Positions 33,284 to 43,025 of a stretch of DNA of 64,000 nt are shown one piece after another. Both the position numbers and the translations under genes were made by a program. The DNA is from Ruminococcus sp. (GTDB taxonomy: Bacteria > Bacillota_A > Clostridia > Oscillospirales > Ruminococcaceae). The stretch lies in the NCBI GenBank assembly GCA_017480485.1, contig JAFVAN010000015.1, forward strand, positions 1 through 64,000, in the 5' to 3' direction. Numbering within the stretch: the first letter of the stretch is position 1; every line of letters begins with the position of its first letter. The notes beneath the pieces were generated by a model. That model was not told the origin of the DNA and searched no databases. It worked only from the letters and a program-made list of their open reading frames with translations.

Positions 33284-33575
33284 GTTGTTTTTCTGCTTCT
33301 TGCAAAAAATCATTACATTTCACAGTTTAAGCACACCGCCCGCCCCATAAATAGACAAAATCACAAACGCGGCGGGGATGACTGGTTCGCCTCAGCTGGT
33401 GTGGGGGAGCCTCTGTATGCAAGCGTACTCTCTTCCGGCGTACAGGATGCCGGTGTCCAAGCGAAGTCGGGGCTCTCTTTTTCTGCCCTCTGTATATATG
33501 AGGCCCGCAGAGCCTCATTCGGTCTACAGAAAATGTTAACTTTTCGTAAACAAAAAACACCCCCGCAGGGAGCAG
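33284..33575. other. intergenic stretch without a recognised gene
   Basis: No supported ORF, RNA or repeat copy was recognised here, apart from ordinary AT-rich segments. Confidence 0.4.
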
Positions 33576-33613
33576 CAAAAAGGCACCTCTGTCATTTTTC
33601 TGACAAAGGTGCC
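33576..33613 (-). terminator. terminator after proS
   Basis: Arms GGCACCT..TGTCA and TGACA..AGGTGCC enclose an A-rich loop, with a T run on the minus strand. Confidence 0.8.
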
Positions 33614-33626
33614 GTGAAATAATTCC

Positions 33627-33656
33627 AACCTCTAACTTCTAACATCTAACCTCTAG
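33627..33656. repeat. family B repeat fused to the proS stop codon
   Basis: A short array of TTAGAGG-type units starts exactly at the proS TAG (33653-33655), so the stop codon is part of the repeat. Confidence 0.7.
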
Positions 33657-35113
33657 TAGGCCACTGCCCAGAGCACCATGTGCTTGGCGGGCTTGCCGCA
33701 GCAAACGCACTTGTCGGAGATGCTGTGCTGGGTGAGGGGGATGCAGCGGGAGCCTACTCCTGTCAGCTCCTTCACCTTGTCCTCGCAGGCCTCGTCGCCG
33801 CACCACATGGCCTCGATGAAGCCGTCGCCCTTCTCCTGGCGGACCTTGCTGATCTCCTCCAGAGTGGCGCACCGGTCGGTGTGGGCCTTTCTGTTCTCCA
33901 AAGCGCTGTTGAACATTCCCTGAGGTATCTCGGTGTCCAGCAGCTCCTTGACCTTGGCGGCAAGGGTCTCGAGGTCCTTCTCCAGAGAGACGGTCTGCTT
34001 CTCGCCATTGTAGCGGGTGGCGACTACGCACTGGCCCGCCTCGATGTCCTTGGGGCCGATCTCGATGCGGACGGGCACGCCGCGCATCTCGTACTCTGCG
34101 AACTTCCAGCCGGGGGAGTTGTCGCTGTCATCCAGCTTTACGCGGATGCCGAGGGACTTGAGCTTGTCGTATATCTCCCCTGCCTTCTCGAGGACGCCCT
34201 CCTTGAACTGTGCGATGGGCACGATGACGGCCTGCACGGGGGCCACGGCAGGCGGCAGCACAAGGCCGTTGTTGTCGCCGTGGGTCATGATGATGGCGCC
34301 GATCAGTCGGGTGGTAACTCCCCAAGAGGTCTGGTGGGGATATGAAAGGGTGTTATCCTTATTTGTATACTGGATGCCGAAGGCCTTTGCGAAGCCGTCG
34401 CCGAAGTAGTGGGAGGTGCCGGCCTGCAGGGCCTTGCCGTCGTGCATCAGGGCCTCGATGGCGTAGGTGGAGACGGCCCCCGCGAACTTATCGGACTCGG
34501 TCTTCTTGCCCTTTACCACGGGCATTGCCAGTTCCTTCTCGCAGAAGTCGGCGTAGCAGTTGAGCATACGCTCGGTCTCTTCGATGGCCTCCTCGGCGGT
34601 GGCGTGGATGGTGTGGCCCTCCTGCCACAGGAATTCACGTGAGCGCAGGAAGGGGCGGGTGGTCTTCTCCCAGCGGACAACGGAGACCCACTGGTTATAG
34701 AGCTTGGGCAGGTCACGGTAGGAATGGACGATATTTGCATAGTGCTCGCAGAACAGTGTCTCGGAGGTGGGGCGGACGCAGAGGCGCTCTTCAAGCTTCT
34801 CGCTGCCGCCGTGAGTCACCCAGGCGACCTCGGGGGCAAAGCCCGCGACGTGGTCCTTCTCCTTGTTCAGCAGGCTCTCGGGGATGAACATAGGCATACA
34901 AACATTCTCGTGTCCCAGCTCCTTGAAGCGGGTGTCCAGCAGGCGCTGGATGTTCTCCCAGATGGCGTAGCCGTAGGGCCTAATGACCATGCAGCCCTTG
35001 ACGCTGGTATACTCCACCAGCTCGGCCTTCTTGCAGATATCGGTGTACCATTTTGCGAAGTCCTCGTCCATAGAGGTTATCGCGTCAACCTTTTTTTCGT
35101 TTTTCTTTGCCAT
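33653..35113 (-). CDS. proS: prolyl-tRNA synthetase, archaeal/eukaryotic type
   Basis: 486 residues. A class II aminoacyl-tRNA synthetase that charges tRNA-Pro. Motif 2 is [15 protein letters not shown] and motif 3 lies in [13 protein letters not shown]. There is no INS editing domain. The C-terminal zinc-binding region (about CGDEACED to [11 protein letters not shown]) and the terminal VAY are typical of the ProS type 3 enzyme shared by archaea, eukaryotes and some Firmicutes. ATG at 35113 has GGAG upstream, although the 12-base gap is long. The start overlaps the end of the upstream small membrane protein gene by 29 bases. Confidence 0.96.
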   Translation of the reverse strand: MAKKNEKKVDAITSMDEDFAKWYTDICKKAELVEYTSVKGCMVIRPYGYAIWENIQRLLDTRFKELGHENVCMPMFIPESLLNKEKDHVAGFAPEVAWVTHGGSEKLEERLCVRPTSETLFCEHYANIVHSYRDLPKLYNQWVSVVRWEKTTRPFLRSREFLWQEGHTIHATAEEAIEETERMLNCYADFCEKELAMPVVKGKKTESDKFAGAVSTYAIEALMHDGKALQAGTSHYFGDGFAKAFGIQYTNKDNTLSYPHQTSWGVTTRLIGAIIMTHGDNNGLVLPPAVAPVQAVIVPIAQFKEGVLEKAGEIYDKLKSLGIRVKLDDSDNSPGWKFAEYEMRGVPVRIEIGPKDIEAGQCVVATRYNGEKQTVSLEKDLETLAAKVKELLDTEIPQGMFNSALENRKAHTDRCATLEEISKVRQEKGDGFIEAMWCGDEACEDKVKELTGVGSRCIPLTQHSISDKCVCCGKPAKHMVLWAVAY

Positions 35114-35387
35114 GCTTAAAATCAACTCCATATATATCAGTATTATAGATCTTGTAATTCAGGTCATAGTCCTCATGCTGGGCGTCGTAAGCACCCTTGA
35201 CCTCAGGGGCTGTCCCAGACTCGCTGCCATCCTCCACCCTTGCGGGACCGGCGAGCCATTCGGGGTGGTTCTTGGAGAGCAGCTTGGCCAGCCTTGGCGT
35301 AAGCACGCAGGCTGCGGCGATAACGCCCATTATTACGGCGCTGCCGATCACCAGCTCCACCAGCAGCTTCACAAGCTCACTGTTCAC
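35085..35387 (-). CDS. small single-pass membrane protein upstream of proS
   Basis: 100 residues from GTG 35387 (GGAG eight bases upstream). The first third is one transmembrane segment ([20 protein letters not shown]). The rest is hydrophilic and Tyr/Asp-rich, with a basic tail KEKRKKG. The gene overlaps proS by 29 bases and shares its promoter. The layout recalls OadG-like small subunits, but the similarity is too weak to name it. Confidence 0.7.
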   Translation of the reverse strand: MNSELVKLLVELVIGSAVIMGVIAAACVLTPRLAKLLSKNHPEWLAGPARVEDGSESGTAPEVKGAYDAQHEDYDLNYKIYNTDIYGVDFKHGKEKRKKG

Positions 35388-35419
35388 TCTCTCCACTCCT
35401 TTCATTGGCACTAAAGATT

Positions 35420-35448
35420 ATTATAGCATATCGGGTGGAATATTTCAA
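35420..35448 (-). promoter_or_regulatory. promoter for the small membrane protein and proS
   Basis: Minus-strand TTGAAA, 17-bp spacer, TATAAT, with TG in front of the -10. Confidence 0.75.
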
Positions 35449-35881
35449 GTAGTTTTTTAATTTCCCCGCCAACTGTGCTAACGGCGCACGGCCGAAGTCG
35501 CGTGAGCGGCGGCACGCCGCCTCACAGCGGTGTGATGCATGGGGGCTCCCTCGCGGGGGACGATCTCATATATGCCCTTGGGCGAGCATCCTGCCTCCCC
35601 TGAAAGGGGAGGGGGAGGACCATAATAGGGGGGACCCCCGAAAGCCCCGTTGGCAGAAGGGGCCGCGTGGCCGTTAAAGAAGAAAAGTCAGTTTTCCCTT
35701 AGCGGCTAAAAACTTAGAATATTGTGAGCTGTGCCCGGGAGGGCTGAACAGCTCACGGCACGGACAAATTATCAACTATTGACCCAAGCGACCCCGCAAT
35801 AATTGTGCATTGTGCATTGTGCATTGAACAACCCCCCTCCCGCATATACTGTAAACACACTCTTTGCAAGGAGGCCTCTAT
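35449..35881. repeat. repeat-filled gap with family A copy and GTGCATT units
   Basis: 35474-35560 is a family A element. 35805-35826 holds three tandem ATTGTGC units. A CATATACT (about 35842) upstream of sigK resembles the -10 of mother-cell sigma factors, but no matching -35 was found. Confidence 0.6.
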
Positions 35882-36562
35882 ATGCTTCAATTCCTGATAT
35901 CTCTGCTGTCGCGGCAGCTGCTGTTCTTCACTCTGCGCTTCGATAACAACACGGTCTTTCCCAAGCCCCTCTCCGCCGCCGAGGAGCGCCGCTGTTTCGA
36001 GCGCTTTGCAGAGGGCGACAAGGCCGCCAAGGACACCCTCATCGAGCACAACCTCCGCCTTGTGGCCCACATAATCAAAAAATATTACTCCCGGGAGCAG
36101 GATCAGGACGACCTGATCTCGATCGGCACCGTGGGCCTCATCAAGGCCGTGAACACCTTTGACCACACCAAGGGCAGCCGCTTCGCGACCTATGCTTCAA
36201 GATGTATTGAAAATGAGATCCTCATGCACTTCCGCGCCCTGCGCAGGACTGCGGGGGAGGTGCATTTTGACGAGCCCATCGACACCGACAAGAACGGCAG
36301 CGCCCTGACCCTCATCGACGTCATCTCCGACGGGGTGGACCTTGGAGAGCTGGTGGAGGCGAAGCTGGCGGCGGCCCGGGTCTGCGGCCTTGTGTCAGAG
36401 CTGCCGGAGCGGGAGCGGGAGATAATCACCCTGCGCTACGGCCTCGGGGGCGCCCGCCCTCTGACCCAGCGGGAAGTGGCGGCGCGGCTGGGCATCTCGC
36501 GGTCTTATGTATCAAGGATAGAAAAAGCAGCCCTGGAAAAGCTGAAGCGCTGCGCTCAGTGA
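35882..36562 (+). CDS. sigK: sporulation sigma factor SigK (pro-form)
   Basis: 226 residues. The last mother-cell sigma factor of sporulation. A hydrophobic pro-sequence (MLQFLISLLSRQLLFFTLRF) precedes the NNTVFPKPLS segment that opens SigK. Region 2 (IEHNLRLVAHIIKKYY, DLISIGTVGLIKA, ATYASRCIENEIL) and region 4 (REREIITLRYGL, ISRSYVSRIEKAALEKL) are complete. The gene is not split by a skin element. The first codon follows GGAGG by seven bases. The TGA stop lies within a family E repeat (AGTGAATAGTGAAGAG). The gene suggests spore-forming ancestry or ability. Confidence 0.92.
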   Translation: MLQFLISLLSRQLLFFTLRFDNNTVFPKPLSAAEERRCFERFAEGDKAAKDTLIEHNLRLVAHIIKKYYSREQDQDDLISIGTVGLIKAVNTFDHTKGSRFATYASRCIENEILMHFRALRRTAGEVHFDEPIDTDKNGSALTLIDVISDGVDLGELVEAKLAAARVCGLVSELPEREREIITLRYGLGGARPLTQREVAARLGISRSYVSRIEKAALEKLKRCAQ

Positions 36563-36649
36563 ATAGTGAAGAGAAAACCCGAACGAGGCCGTAAAGAGCT
36601 TCCTGCCGTGAAAGCGTGCTCCCCTCTCTTTGTGACGGAATTATCCCAA

Positions 36650-36683
36650 AACAAAACCGCCCCTGCCAAAGCGACAGGGGCGG
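36650..36683 (-). terminator. terminator after the GH130 gene
   Basis: Arms CCGCCCCTG and CAGGGGCGG with TTTTGTTTT on the minus strand. Confidence 0.75.
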
Positions 36684-36705
36684 ATAATATTTTACTGATC
36701 GGATA

Positions 36706-37704
36706 TCAGACCGAAGAATGGCTCTTGACGTAAGCAACAACGTCGTCAACGGTGGTGAAGGCCATGGAAACGCAGGTGTCGGCGCAGCCGTAGTAGATGG
36801 CTATGCGGCCTGTGTCGGCGTCCACCAGAGTGGCGCAGGGGAAGGTAACGTTCTGAACGTCGCCAACGCACTCGTAGATCTCCTGAGGGCTGAGCAGGTA
36901 CTCTGCGCAGCGATACTTTACCTTCCAGGGCTCGTCCTTGTCGAGGATGCAGGCGGAGAAGCTGTAAACAAAGCCGTTGCAGCTCTCGAGAACGCCGTGA
37001 TAGAAGCACAGCCAGCCCTCAGAGGTCTCTATCGGGATGGGGCCTGCGCCTATCTTCTTGCTCTCCCAAGCCTTCAGGGGGCCCATAACGTGTCTGTGCT
37101 CGCCCCAATACTTCATATCAGGGGACTGGGACAGGTACATATCGCCGAAGGGGGTGTGGCCCGAATCGGAGGGGCGGGAGAACATTACGAACTTGCCGTT
37201 TATCTTTCTGGGGAAGAGCACGCCGTTCCTGTTGAAGGGCAGGAATGCGTTCTCGCACTGATAGAAGGTCTTGAAATCATAGGTATAGCCGACGCCGATG
37301 GTGGGCTTCCAGCCGTAGGCGTTGCACCAGGTCACCCAATATCTGTCCTCTATCCAGCAGACTCTGGGGTCATAGCCGTAGCCCCACTGGTTTACTTCCT
37401 CGGTGCTCTTGTCTGCCTGCTCGAAAACGATCCTGTCGGGGTCGATGTTCCAGTGGATGCCGTCCTCGGAGAAGCCTGCGTGGAGCTCCATGTTTCTTAC
37501 CTTATCGTCAACGCGGAAGACGCCTGCGAACTTGCCGTTGAAGGGCACTACTGCGCTGTTGAAGATAGAGTTGCTGGTGGGAAGGAGGTTTCTGGGGATG
37601 ATGGGGTTAGCGTTATATCTCCAGATAACGTCTGTGCAGCCCTCGGGCTTATCCATCCAGGGCATATTGGGAATTGACTGACCGTTGATGATCTGTACGT
37701 TCAT
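36706..37704 (-). CDS. GH130 beta-1,4-mannooligosaccharide phosphorylase
   Basis: 332 residues of a five-bladed propeller phosphorylase. It has no signal peptide and acts in the cytoplasm, releasing mannose 1-phosphate from beta-1,4-mannosides with phosphate. [11 protein letters not shown] holds the catalytic Asp. [15 protein letters not shown] and [14 protein letters not shown] contain the residues that bind phosphate and sugar. The length and motifs fit the mannooligosaccharide phosphorylases known from Ruminococcus. It is monocistronic, with two LacI-type boxes upstream. It would complete mannan use begun by the GH26 lipoprotein at 13.9 kb. Confidence 0.92.
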   Translation of the reverse strand: MNVQIINGQSIPNMPWMDKPEGCTDVIWRYNANPIIPRNLLPTSNSIFNSAVVPFNGKFAGVFRVDDKVRNMELHAGFSEDGIHWNIDPDRIVFEQADKSTEEVNQWGYGYDPRVCWIEDRYWVTWCNAYGWKPTIGVGYTYDFKTFYQCENAFLPFNRNGVLFPRKINGKFVMFSRPSDSGHTPFGDMYLSQSPDMKYWGEHRHVMGPLKAWESKKIGAGPIPIETSEGWLCFYHGVLESCNGFVYSFSACILDKDEPWKVKYRCAEYLLSPQEIYECVGDVQNVTFPCATLVDADTGRIAIYYGCADTCVSMAFTTVDDVVAYVKSHSSV

Positions 37705-37765
37705 TCTTGATTCCGCCTTTCATATTTTTTTGTTTTCATACTCACGGGCTATCGCCGTTAGTATT

Positions 37766-37794
37766 ATTAAACCACATTTTCAAAAATTTTTCAA
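37766..37794 (-). promoter_or_regulatory. promoter for the GH130 gene
   Basis: Minus-strand TTGAAA, 17-bp spacer, TTTAAT. Confidence 0.65.
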
Positions 37795-37809
37795 GCCCCC
37801 CGATTTTTT

Positions 37810-37844
37810 TGAAAACGTTTAAGAAACGGATGTAAACGTATACT
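37810..37844. promoter_or_regulatory. two LacI/CcpA-type operator boxes
   Basis: TGAAAACGTTTAAG (37810-37823) and TGTAAACGTATACT (37831-37844) each match about 12 of 14 positions of the cre/LacI-family consensus around a central CG. They lie 16-50 bp upstream of the GH130 -35 and are 21 bp apart centre to centre, two helical turns. Confidence 0.55.
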
Positions 37845-37898
37845 TTTGAATGTTAATATAATTTTTACATTTTTTACTTCCCCCACCTTTTTTATTTC

Positions 37899-38362
37899 CC
37901 CCTCCAACTTTCAATCGAGCGCACACACAAATTCTCAGCGCCTCCTCGGAAGGGAGGTGGGTTTCTTTGCGGATGAGGCGGCGGTGCAGGGGTTTCCAGC
38001 CGAAGCCCTCTACTCCTACGGACGGAAAACGCTTCGCTGTTCCTGCTTTGTGGAAGAGGCGGCGTCGTTACGGCGCAGCATCACGCCCTCAGCGGGGTGG
38101 AGAGGGATGAAGAGATTACATAAAGCTTCCTACGCGAGGGAGCCGCATATACCACATCATTGTTAACGAGCTTGCGAGTGCTTACGCGACTTGCGCCGTG
38201 CGCGCTAGCACCCTCTGACGCGAGGCCCCCGCGCGCGTTTTTTAATGCGCTCCGCGGGTGGTTTGAAGGCTTCTGCTCCTCCGTGAGGGAGCCTTTGCGG
38301 CTTTCACCGTTGTAAACGAGCTTGCGAGTGCTCACGCGACTTCGGCCGTGCGCCGTTAGCAC
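37899..38362. repeat. mosaic of repeat families C, D and A
   Basis: 37899-38002 is family C, 38010-38107 an inverted family D copy, and 38125-38215 and 38310-38362 are two family A copies. No gene was supported. Confidence 0.65.
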
Positions 38363-38366
38363 TGTT

Positions 38367-38918
38367 TTAATCCTCCAGACTGTTTTCCTCCTCGTCCAGC
38401 TTCTGCTGCCAGCTGCGCCAGCGGTGTACTCTCAGCTCGCCTATGCCCGCTTCGATGAGCATGAAGATAACAAACGTGATAATAGTATCCGAAACGATGG
38501 AGCCTGTCACCTTGCCGTCAACGTAGACATTCAGGGCGGTGATGGCCGCAACGACAAAGGCCGCCTCGACGAAATATCCAAGGAGCCTCTTTGCAAAGGC
38601 CGCGCCGCTCTTTTCGGGGTCTACGCTCCTGCCCGAGAGGGTGGTGGGCAGCCCAGGCTCCTTTTGGCCAAGGGCCGCGATGCAGAACACCACAGAGATC
38701 ACCAGCAGCTGCGCCAGATAGGGGTATGCCTTGTCGGCGTCCCGCTTGATAACGTATACTGCCATCATGATGCAGTCGAAGAGCATGGCGCAGACCGCCG
38801 AGGCCATGAACATCTTTGCAGTCCTGAGCTGCTGCCGCTCGTCCATAAAGTTCTCGTTCGCCCTCTTTTCCTGTGCCTTGTTTACAACGTAGTTTTCAAG
38901 TCTCTCTTTGTTTGTCAT
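38367..38918 (-). CDS. four-helix membrane protein paired with an Xre regulator
   Basis: 183 residues. A charged N-terminus (ERLENYVVNKAQEKRANENF) is followed by four membrane helices in two pairs (about 35-55, 66-83, 110-128, 140-160) and an acidic tail. It starts two bases after the stop of a small Xre gene. The pairing is common in Firmicutes, but the role is unknown. Confidence 0.82.
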   Translation of the reverse strand: MTNKERLENYVVNKAQEKRANENFMDERQQLRTAKMFMASAVCAMLFDCIMMAVYVIKRDADKAYPYLAQLLVISVVFCIAALGQKEPGLPTTLSGRSVDPEKSGAAFAKRLLGYFVEAAFVVAAITALNVYVDGKVTGSIVSDTIITFVIFMLIEAGIGELRVHRWRSWQQKLDEEENSLED

Positions 38919-38920
38919 AG

Positions 38921-39130
38921 TTATTCTCCTTTCTCGTCCTCGCTCCAGAAGAGCTCGTCCAGTGTCTTGCCCAGTGCGCGGCAGATGGCGATGCAGAGGT
39001 TCAGGGTGGGGTTGTAGTTCCCGGATTCTATCATCCCTATGGTCTGCCTTGTAACGCCCACGGCGTCCGCCAGCTGCTGCTGGTTCATATCCTTTTCCAT
39101 CCGCGCTATTTTCATCTTTTTATTTTTCAT
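38921..39130 (-). CDS. short Xre-family transcriptional regulator
   Basis: 69 residues made almost wholly of one Cro/C1 helix-turn-helix (MNQQQLADAVGVTRQTIGMI, ESGNYNPTLNLCIAICRALG). ATG at 39130 is taken as the start; GGAG lies rather far upstream (13 bases). It is the first gene of a two-gene unit with the four-helix membrane protein and probably represses its own promoter. Confidence 0.87.
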   Translation of the reverse strand: MKNKKMKIARMEKDMNQQQLADAVGVTRQTIGMIESGNYNPTLNLCIAICRALGKTLDELFWSEDEKGE

Positions 39131-39191
39131 GTCACTCGCGCTGCTCCTTTCTTCTGTTCTGCACACATCACAGTTTAGCTATCCTGTGACT

Positions 39192-39222
39192 ACATTGTAC
39201 ACCATACATTCCACAATGTCAA
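39192..39222 (-). promoter_or_regulatory. promoter and operator of the Xre/membrane pair
   Basis: Minus-strand TTGACA, 17-bp spacer, TACAAT with TG in front. Arms ACATTGT (39192-39198) and ACAATGT (39213-39219) overlap the -10 and -35 and fit an autoregulatory operator. Confidence 0.65.
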
Positions 39223-39439
39223 GTATATTTTACATATTTCTTGATAAATTTTGCATTTTTGTGAAATCTATCTAAAACATGAGGGAGCTTTACTGACATA
39301 ATATACAGATATTCAACAACGGAGCAAAGCAAGGCGCCCGCCTGCCGGGTCGGTGCCTAAAGCTGCACAGCTTACCCGATTTCCGTGGTAAGTTTCCACG
39401 GAATTCAATTTTTAACATATACGCCGAAGGCACACCATG

Positions 39440-39492
39440 TCTAACCTCTAACCTCTCACCTCTGACTTCCGGAAATCAAAAATTGATTTCCG
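39440..39492. repeat. family B element with GGAAATCA palindrome
   Basis: TTAGAGG-type units in inverse orientation adjoin GGAAATCAA/TTGATTTCC, the same two parts as at 5161-5298. It lies 20 bp upstream of the lepA promoter. Confidence 0.7.
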
Positions 39493-39511
39493 TGTAAGTT
39501 TCCTCTTTTGC

Positions 39512-39540
39512 TTGCAATTCTTCGTAACCTGTGCTATAAT
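39512..39540 (+). promoter_or_regulatory. promoter for lepA
   Basis: TTGCAA, 17-bp spacer, TATAAT preceded by TGTGC. Confidence 0.8.
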
Positions 39541-39574
39541 ATCTATATCTATGCAAACGTAAGGAGCGATCAGA

Positions 39575-41377
39575 GTGGACCGCAGTAAGATCCGAAATTT
39601 CAGTATAATCGCACATATAGACCACGGCAAGAGCACCCTGGCCGACCGTATCCTCGAGCTCACGGATACCGTCGCGCTGCGGGATATGGAGGCACAGCTG
39701 CTGGATAATATGGACATCGAGCGGGAGCGGGGCATAACCATAAAGGCCCGGGCCGTCCGTATGACCTACCACGCCGACGACGGCGAGGACTATGTCTTCA
39801 ACCTCATCGACACCCCGGGACACGTTGACTTCAACTACGAGGTCTCCCGCTCGCTGGCGGCCTGCGAGGGGGCGGTGCTGGTGGTGGATGCCTCTCAGGG
39901 CATCGAGGCCCAGACCCTTGCAAATACCTACCTTGCCATCGAGCACGACCTTGAGGTGCTGCCTGTGGTCAACAAGATAGACCTCCCCTCGGCGGACCCC
40001 GACCGTGTCTGCACCGAGATAGAGAACGTCATCGGCATCCCCGCCCTGGACGCCCCCCGCATAAGCGCCAAGACGGGCCTCAATATCCACGAGGTCCTGG
40101 AGCGGATAATCACCGACATCCCCGCCCCCAAGGGCGACGACTCCGCGCCCCTCAAGGCCCTTATCTTCGACAGCTACTACGACTCCTACAAGGGGGTCAT
40201 CATCTTTGTGCGGCTCATGGAGGGCTCTGTCAGGGCAGGCGACCGCATCAGGCTGATGGCGGCGAACGCAGAGTTCACCACCACCGAGATAGGCTACATG
40301 GGCGCCACGGACCTTGTGCCAAGCGGTGAGCTCCATGCGGGAGAGGTGGGCTACATCGCCGCCTCTATCAAGTACATCGGGGACACACGGGTGGGCGACA
40401 CCGTCACCAACGCCGACAGCCCCTGCGCCGAGCCCTTGGAGGGCTACAAGAAGGTGAACCCCATGGTCTTCTCCGGCGTCTACCCTGCCGACGGCGCCAA
40501 GTACCCCGACCTGCGGGACGCCCTTGACAAGCTGATGCTCAACGACGCCTCTCTGTCCTTTGAGCCCGAGACCTCGGTGGCTCTGGGCTTCGGGTTCCGC
40601 TGCGGCTTTCTGGGGCTTCTGCATATGGAGATAATCCAGGAGCGGCTGGAGCGGGAATTCAACCTTGACCTCATCACCACGGCGCCCTCTGTTATCTACA
40701 AGGTCAACCTGACGGACGGCACCACGGTGTACATCGACAACCCCACAAACTACCCCGACCCCGCCAACATCGCCTCTGCCGAGGAGCCTGTGGTCAGGGC
40801 GGATATCCTTTCGCCCTCGGAGTTCGTGGGAAACATCATGGAGCTCTGTCAGGAGCGGCGGGGCGTTTTCAAGAACATGACCTATCTGGACGAGACCCGT
40901 GTGGAGCTGCACTACGAGCTGCCCCTGAACGAGATAGTCTACGACTTCTTCGACGCGCTGAAATCCCGCACCCGCGGCTACGCCTCCTTCGACTACGAGA
41001 TGAAGGGCTACGCCCCCAGCAAGCTGGTGAAGCTTGACATCCTGCTCAACGGCGAGAGCGTGGACGCCCTTTCCTTCATCGTACACACCGACAAGGCCTA
41101 CCAGCGGGGCCGCAGGATAGCGGAGAAGCTGAAGGAGAACATCCCACGCCAGCTTTTCGAGGTGCCGATACAGGCGGCTATCGGCGGCAAGGTCATCGCC
41201 CGCGAGACCGTCAAGGCCATGCGCAAGGACGTGCTTGCAAAGTGCTACGGCGGCGACATAACCCGAAAGAAGAAGCTGCTCGAAAAGCAGAAGGAAGGCA
41301 AGAAGCGTATGCGCCAGCTGGGCTCGGTAGAGGTGCCGCAGGAGGCGTTCATGTCGGTGCTGAAGCTGGATGAGTGA
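39575..41377 (+). CDS. lepA: elongation factor 4 (LepA)
   Basis: 600 residues, the normal length. A ribosome-bound GTPase that rescues or remodels stalled or misassembled ribosomes. The G domain has [18 protein letters not shown] and NKIDLP. EF-G-like domains II, III and V follow, and the LepA-specific C-terminal domain ends in [23 protein letters not shown] start with GGAG eight bases upstream. It is monocistronic, with its own promoter; hemW, often adjacent to lepA in Firmicutes, is 10 kb away. Confidence 0.97.
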   Translation: MDRSKIRNFSIIAHIDHGKSTLADRILELTDTVALRDMEAQLLDNMDIERERGITIKARAVRMTYHADDGEDYVFNLIDTPGHVDFNYEVSRSLAACEGAVLVVDASQGIEAQTLANTYLAIEHDLEVLPVVNKIDLPSADPDRVCTEIENVIGIPALDAPRISAKTGLNIHEVLERIITDIPAPKGDDSAPLKALIFDSYYDSYKGVIIFVRLMEGSVRAGDRIRLMAANAEFTTTEIGYMGATDLVPSGELHAGEVGYIAASIKYIGDTRVGDTVTNADSPCAEPLEGYKKVNPMVFSGVYPADGAKYPDLRDALDKLMLNDASLSFEPETSVALGFGFRCGFLGLLHMEIIQERLEREFNLDLITTAPSVIYKVNLTDGTTVYIDNPTNYPDPANIASAEEPVVRADILSPSEFVGNIMELCQERRGVFKNMTYLDETRVELHYELPLNEIVYDFFDALKSRTRGYASFDYEMKGYAPSKLVKLDILLNGESVDALSFIVHTDKAYQRGRRIAEKLKENIPRQLFEVPIQAAIGGKVIARETVKAMRKDVLAKCYGGDITRKKKLLEKQKEGKKRMRQLGSVEVPQEAFMSVLKLDE

Positions 41378-41970
41378 TGCCTGGAAACTAGAGGTTAGAG
41401 GCTAGAAAAGGAGCAGGGGCCTACGTTCACCCGCGGAGCGCATTAAAAAACGCGCGGTCAAGCCTCGCGTCAGAGGCTTGTCGCGGACCCGCGAAACAAG
41501 CGCAGATCTCGTGCCCTTCACCCGGCGCAGCACCGGTGAAAGCGGGAGCGCCGATTTGCACACCGCTCCACCCCGCTGAGGGCGTGATGCTGCGCCGCAA
41601 CGACTTTGCCTCTTACACAAAGCAGGAACAGCGAAGCGCATTCCGTCCGGAGGAGGCTGGGGCCTCTGCCATGAAACCCCTCCACCCCCGCCTATCGGCG
41701 GCGGTCCCCCTCCTGCGGTTGCTTCGCTGCCGCTGTTCAGGGGAGGCAAATTGTTCGCCCAAGGCCAAATGAGGAGCAGAGGCCGCATATGCATCCCCTT
41801 CCCCTTGTCACCCCCTGTCGGCCCCTTTACGCGCGGAGAAAATGGAGTGAACCGTGACCTTATGTGCCCGCGTTTTTCAGAGCCCCCCGAGGGCTTGTGC
41901 GGGTGACTATCAATTCCTCTTGCTTGTCAAATAACTATCAACTCACCTCACCCCAAAGGAGATAACGAAC
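41378..41970. repeat. repeat-rich gap after lepA
   Basis: 41387-41408 is a family B fragment, 41566-41700 a family D copy, and 41700-41752 an inverted copy of a sequence that recurs at 42984-43025 (CCTCCCCTGAACAGCGGCAG). No gene is supported. Confidence 0.6.
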
Positions 41971-42462
41971 ATGGCTACTCTGCATAAACCAAAGCAGATA
42001 TTTGAGAAGCTCTCGCCCCTGTGGGCGCTGCTTATGACGGCGCTGCACGTGGGGAGCATCTGGTATGTGTTCTTCATCACGGAGAACTACTCCCTGTGGG
42101 CGGACTACGAGAACTACATCAAGCACCTTATCCGAATCGCGGTGGTGGTGGTCTCCACCTGGAGCTTCGTGCCTGACGACGTGACGGCCATCGTGCGGCA
42201 CACGCTGTATTACATCCTCTCGGCGGGCATCTGCTGCGGGGCGATGTACTACTACATTTTCACCATCTTTGACCCCGAGACCTCCCACAGCGCCATGGTG
42301 ATGATCTACTACTATGTTGAATTCACAGGCAGCGGTGTGCGGGAGTATGTGATGAAGTACACCATCGAGTACTCGGTATATCTCTGCGCGGCGGTGGCGG
42401 CCTTTGCGGCCATCAAGCACAAGATGAGCGCCTCGGGCTGGATAAGGCGCAGAACAAAGTAG
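41971..42462 (+). CDS. four-helix membrane protein of unknown function
   Basis: 163 residues with helices at about 17-37, 50-65, 72-95 and 128-146. It begins MATLHKPKQIFEKLSPLWAL and ends in the basic RRRTK. AAAGGAG precedes the ATG. No family was recognised, and repeats lie on both sides, so it stands alone. Confidence 0.78.
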   Translation: MATLHKPKQIFEKLSPLWALLMTALHVGSIWYVFFITENYSLWADYENYIKHLIRIAVVVVSTWSFVPDDVTAIVRHTLYYILSAGICCGAMYYYIFTIFDPETSHSAMVMIYYYVEFTGSGVREYVMKYTIEYSVYLCAAVAAFAAIKHKMSASGWIRRRTK

Positions 42463-42479
42463 GCGATCGTAAAACTCGG

Positions 42480-42526
42480 CGGAAAAATGGCATCTCCCCC
42501 ATAGGTAGGAGAATACCTTTTTCCGC
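42480..42526 (+). terminator. terminator-like hairpin after the 163-residue gene
   Basis: Imperfect arms GGAAAAATGGCATCTCCCCC and its partner with AATACCTTTTTCC. The same outer sequence occurs at 53.53 kb. Confidence 0.65.
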
Positions 42527-42639
42527 ACCTCCCCGAGCCGCGTTAGCGGCGAAGGCATATTAAACAATAGAGAAAATCAAAAAGCGAAATTGTAAAAGCG
42601 GCCCGCAATTATGGGCTTTCAGATTTTTTCGATCGGCTA

Positions 42640-42860
42640 TTATATTATCAGATCATATCATAAGCTTATATTATCAGAAATAATATTAATAATAATCATA
42701 TCATAAAATAATAAAATAATATTAAATAATAATTATATCATAAATAATATTAAATAATAATTATATCATAAATTATATTATAAGATCATGATATAAGTAC
42801 TTGTACAAGTATTATTATTTTTATATACTTGTATAAGTAACTTGTACAAGTAAAGATAAT
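42640..42860. repeat. AT-rich island with direct repeats and three palindromic boxes
   Basis: Two nearly identical 28-base units (ATATTAAATAATAATTATAT core) lie between 42712 and 42770. They are followed by ACTTGTACAAGT (42799-42810), ACTTGTATAAGT (42827-42838) and ACTTGTACAAGT (42840-42851). The base composition differs sharply from its surroundings. Confidence 0.7.
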
Positions 42861-42983
42861 ACCGCGCGCGCAAAGCCTTCGCCGCCTGCGGCGGCTCAGA
42901 GAGGGGGCGAAAATGCACCTCCCCTGCCTGGCGGCGAGGAGTGCATTTTCGCCGAGTATCGCTTACCCTCGGTCGTGTGTGTT

Positions 42984-43025
42984 TTGCCTCCCCTGAACAG
43001 CGGCAGCGAAGCAACCGCAGGAGTG
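42984..43025. repeat. family F repeat (plus copy)
   Basis: GCCTCCCCTGAACAGCGGCA and the following bases match 41710-41752 in inverse orientation. Confidence 0.6.

Noticed and set aside
35805..35870. Sigma-E dependent promoter for sigK
   Set aside because: A CATATACT -10-like sequence is present, but no acceptable -35 lies at the right distance, so it is not called.
41402..41794. Minus-strand ORF in the gap after lepA
   Set aside because: It lies wholly in repeat families D and F, with no start signal.
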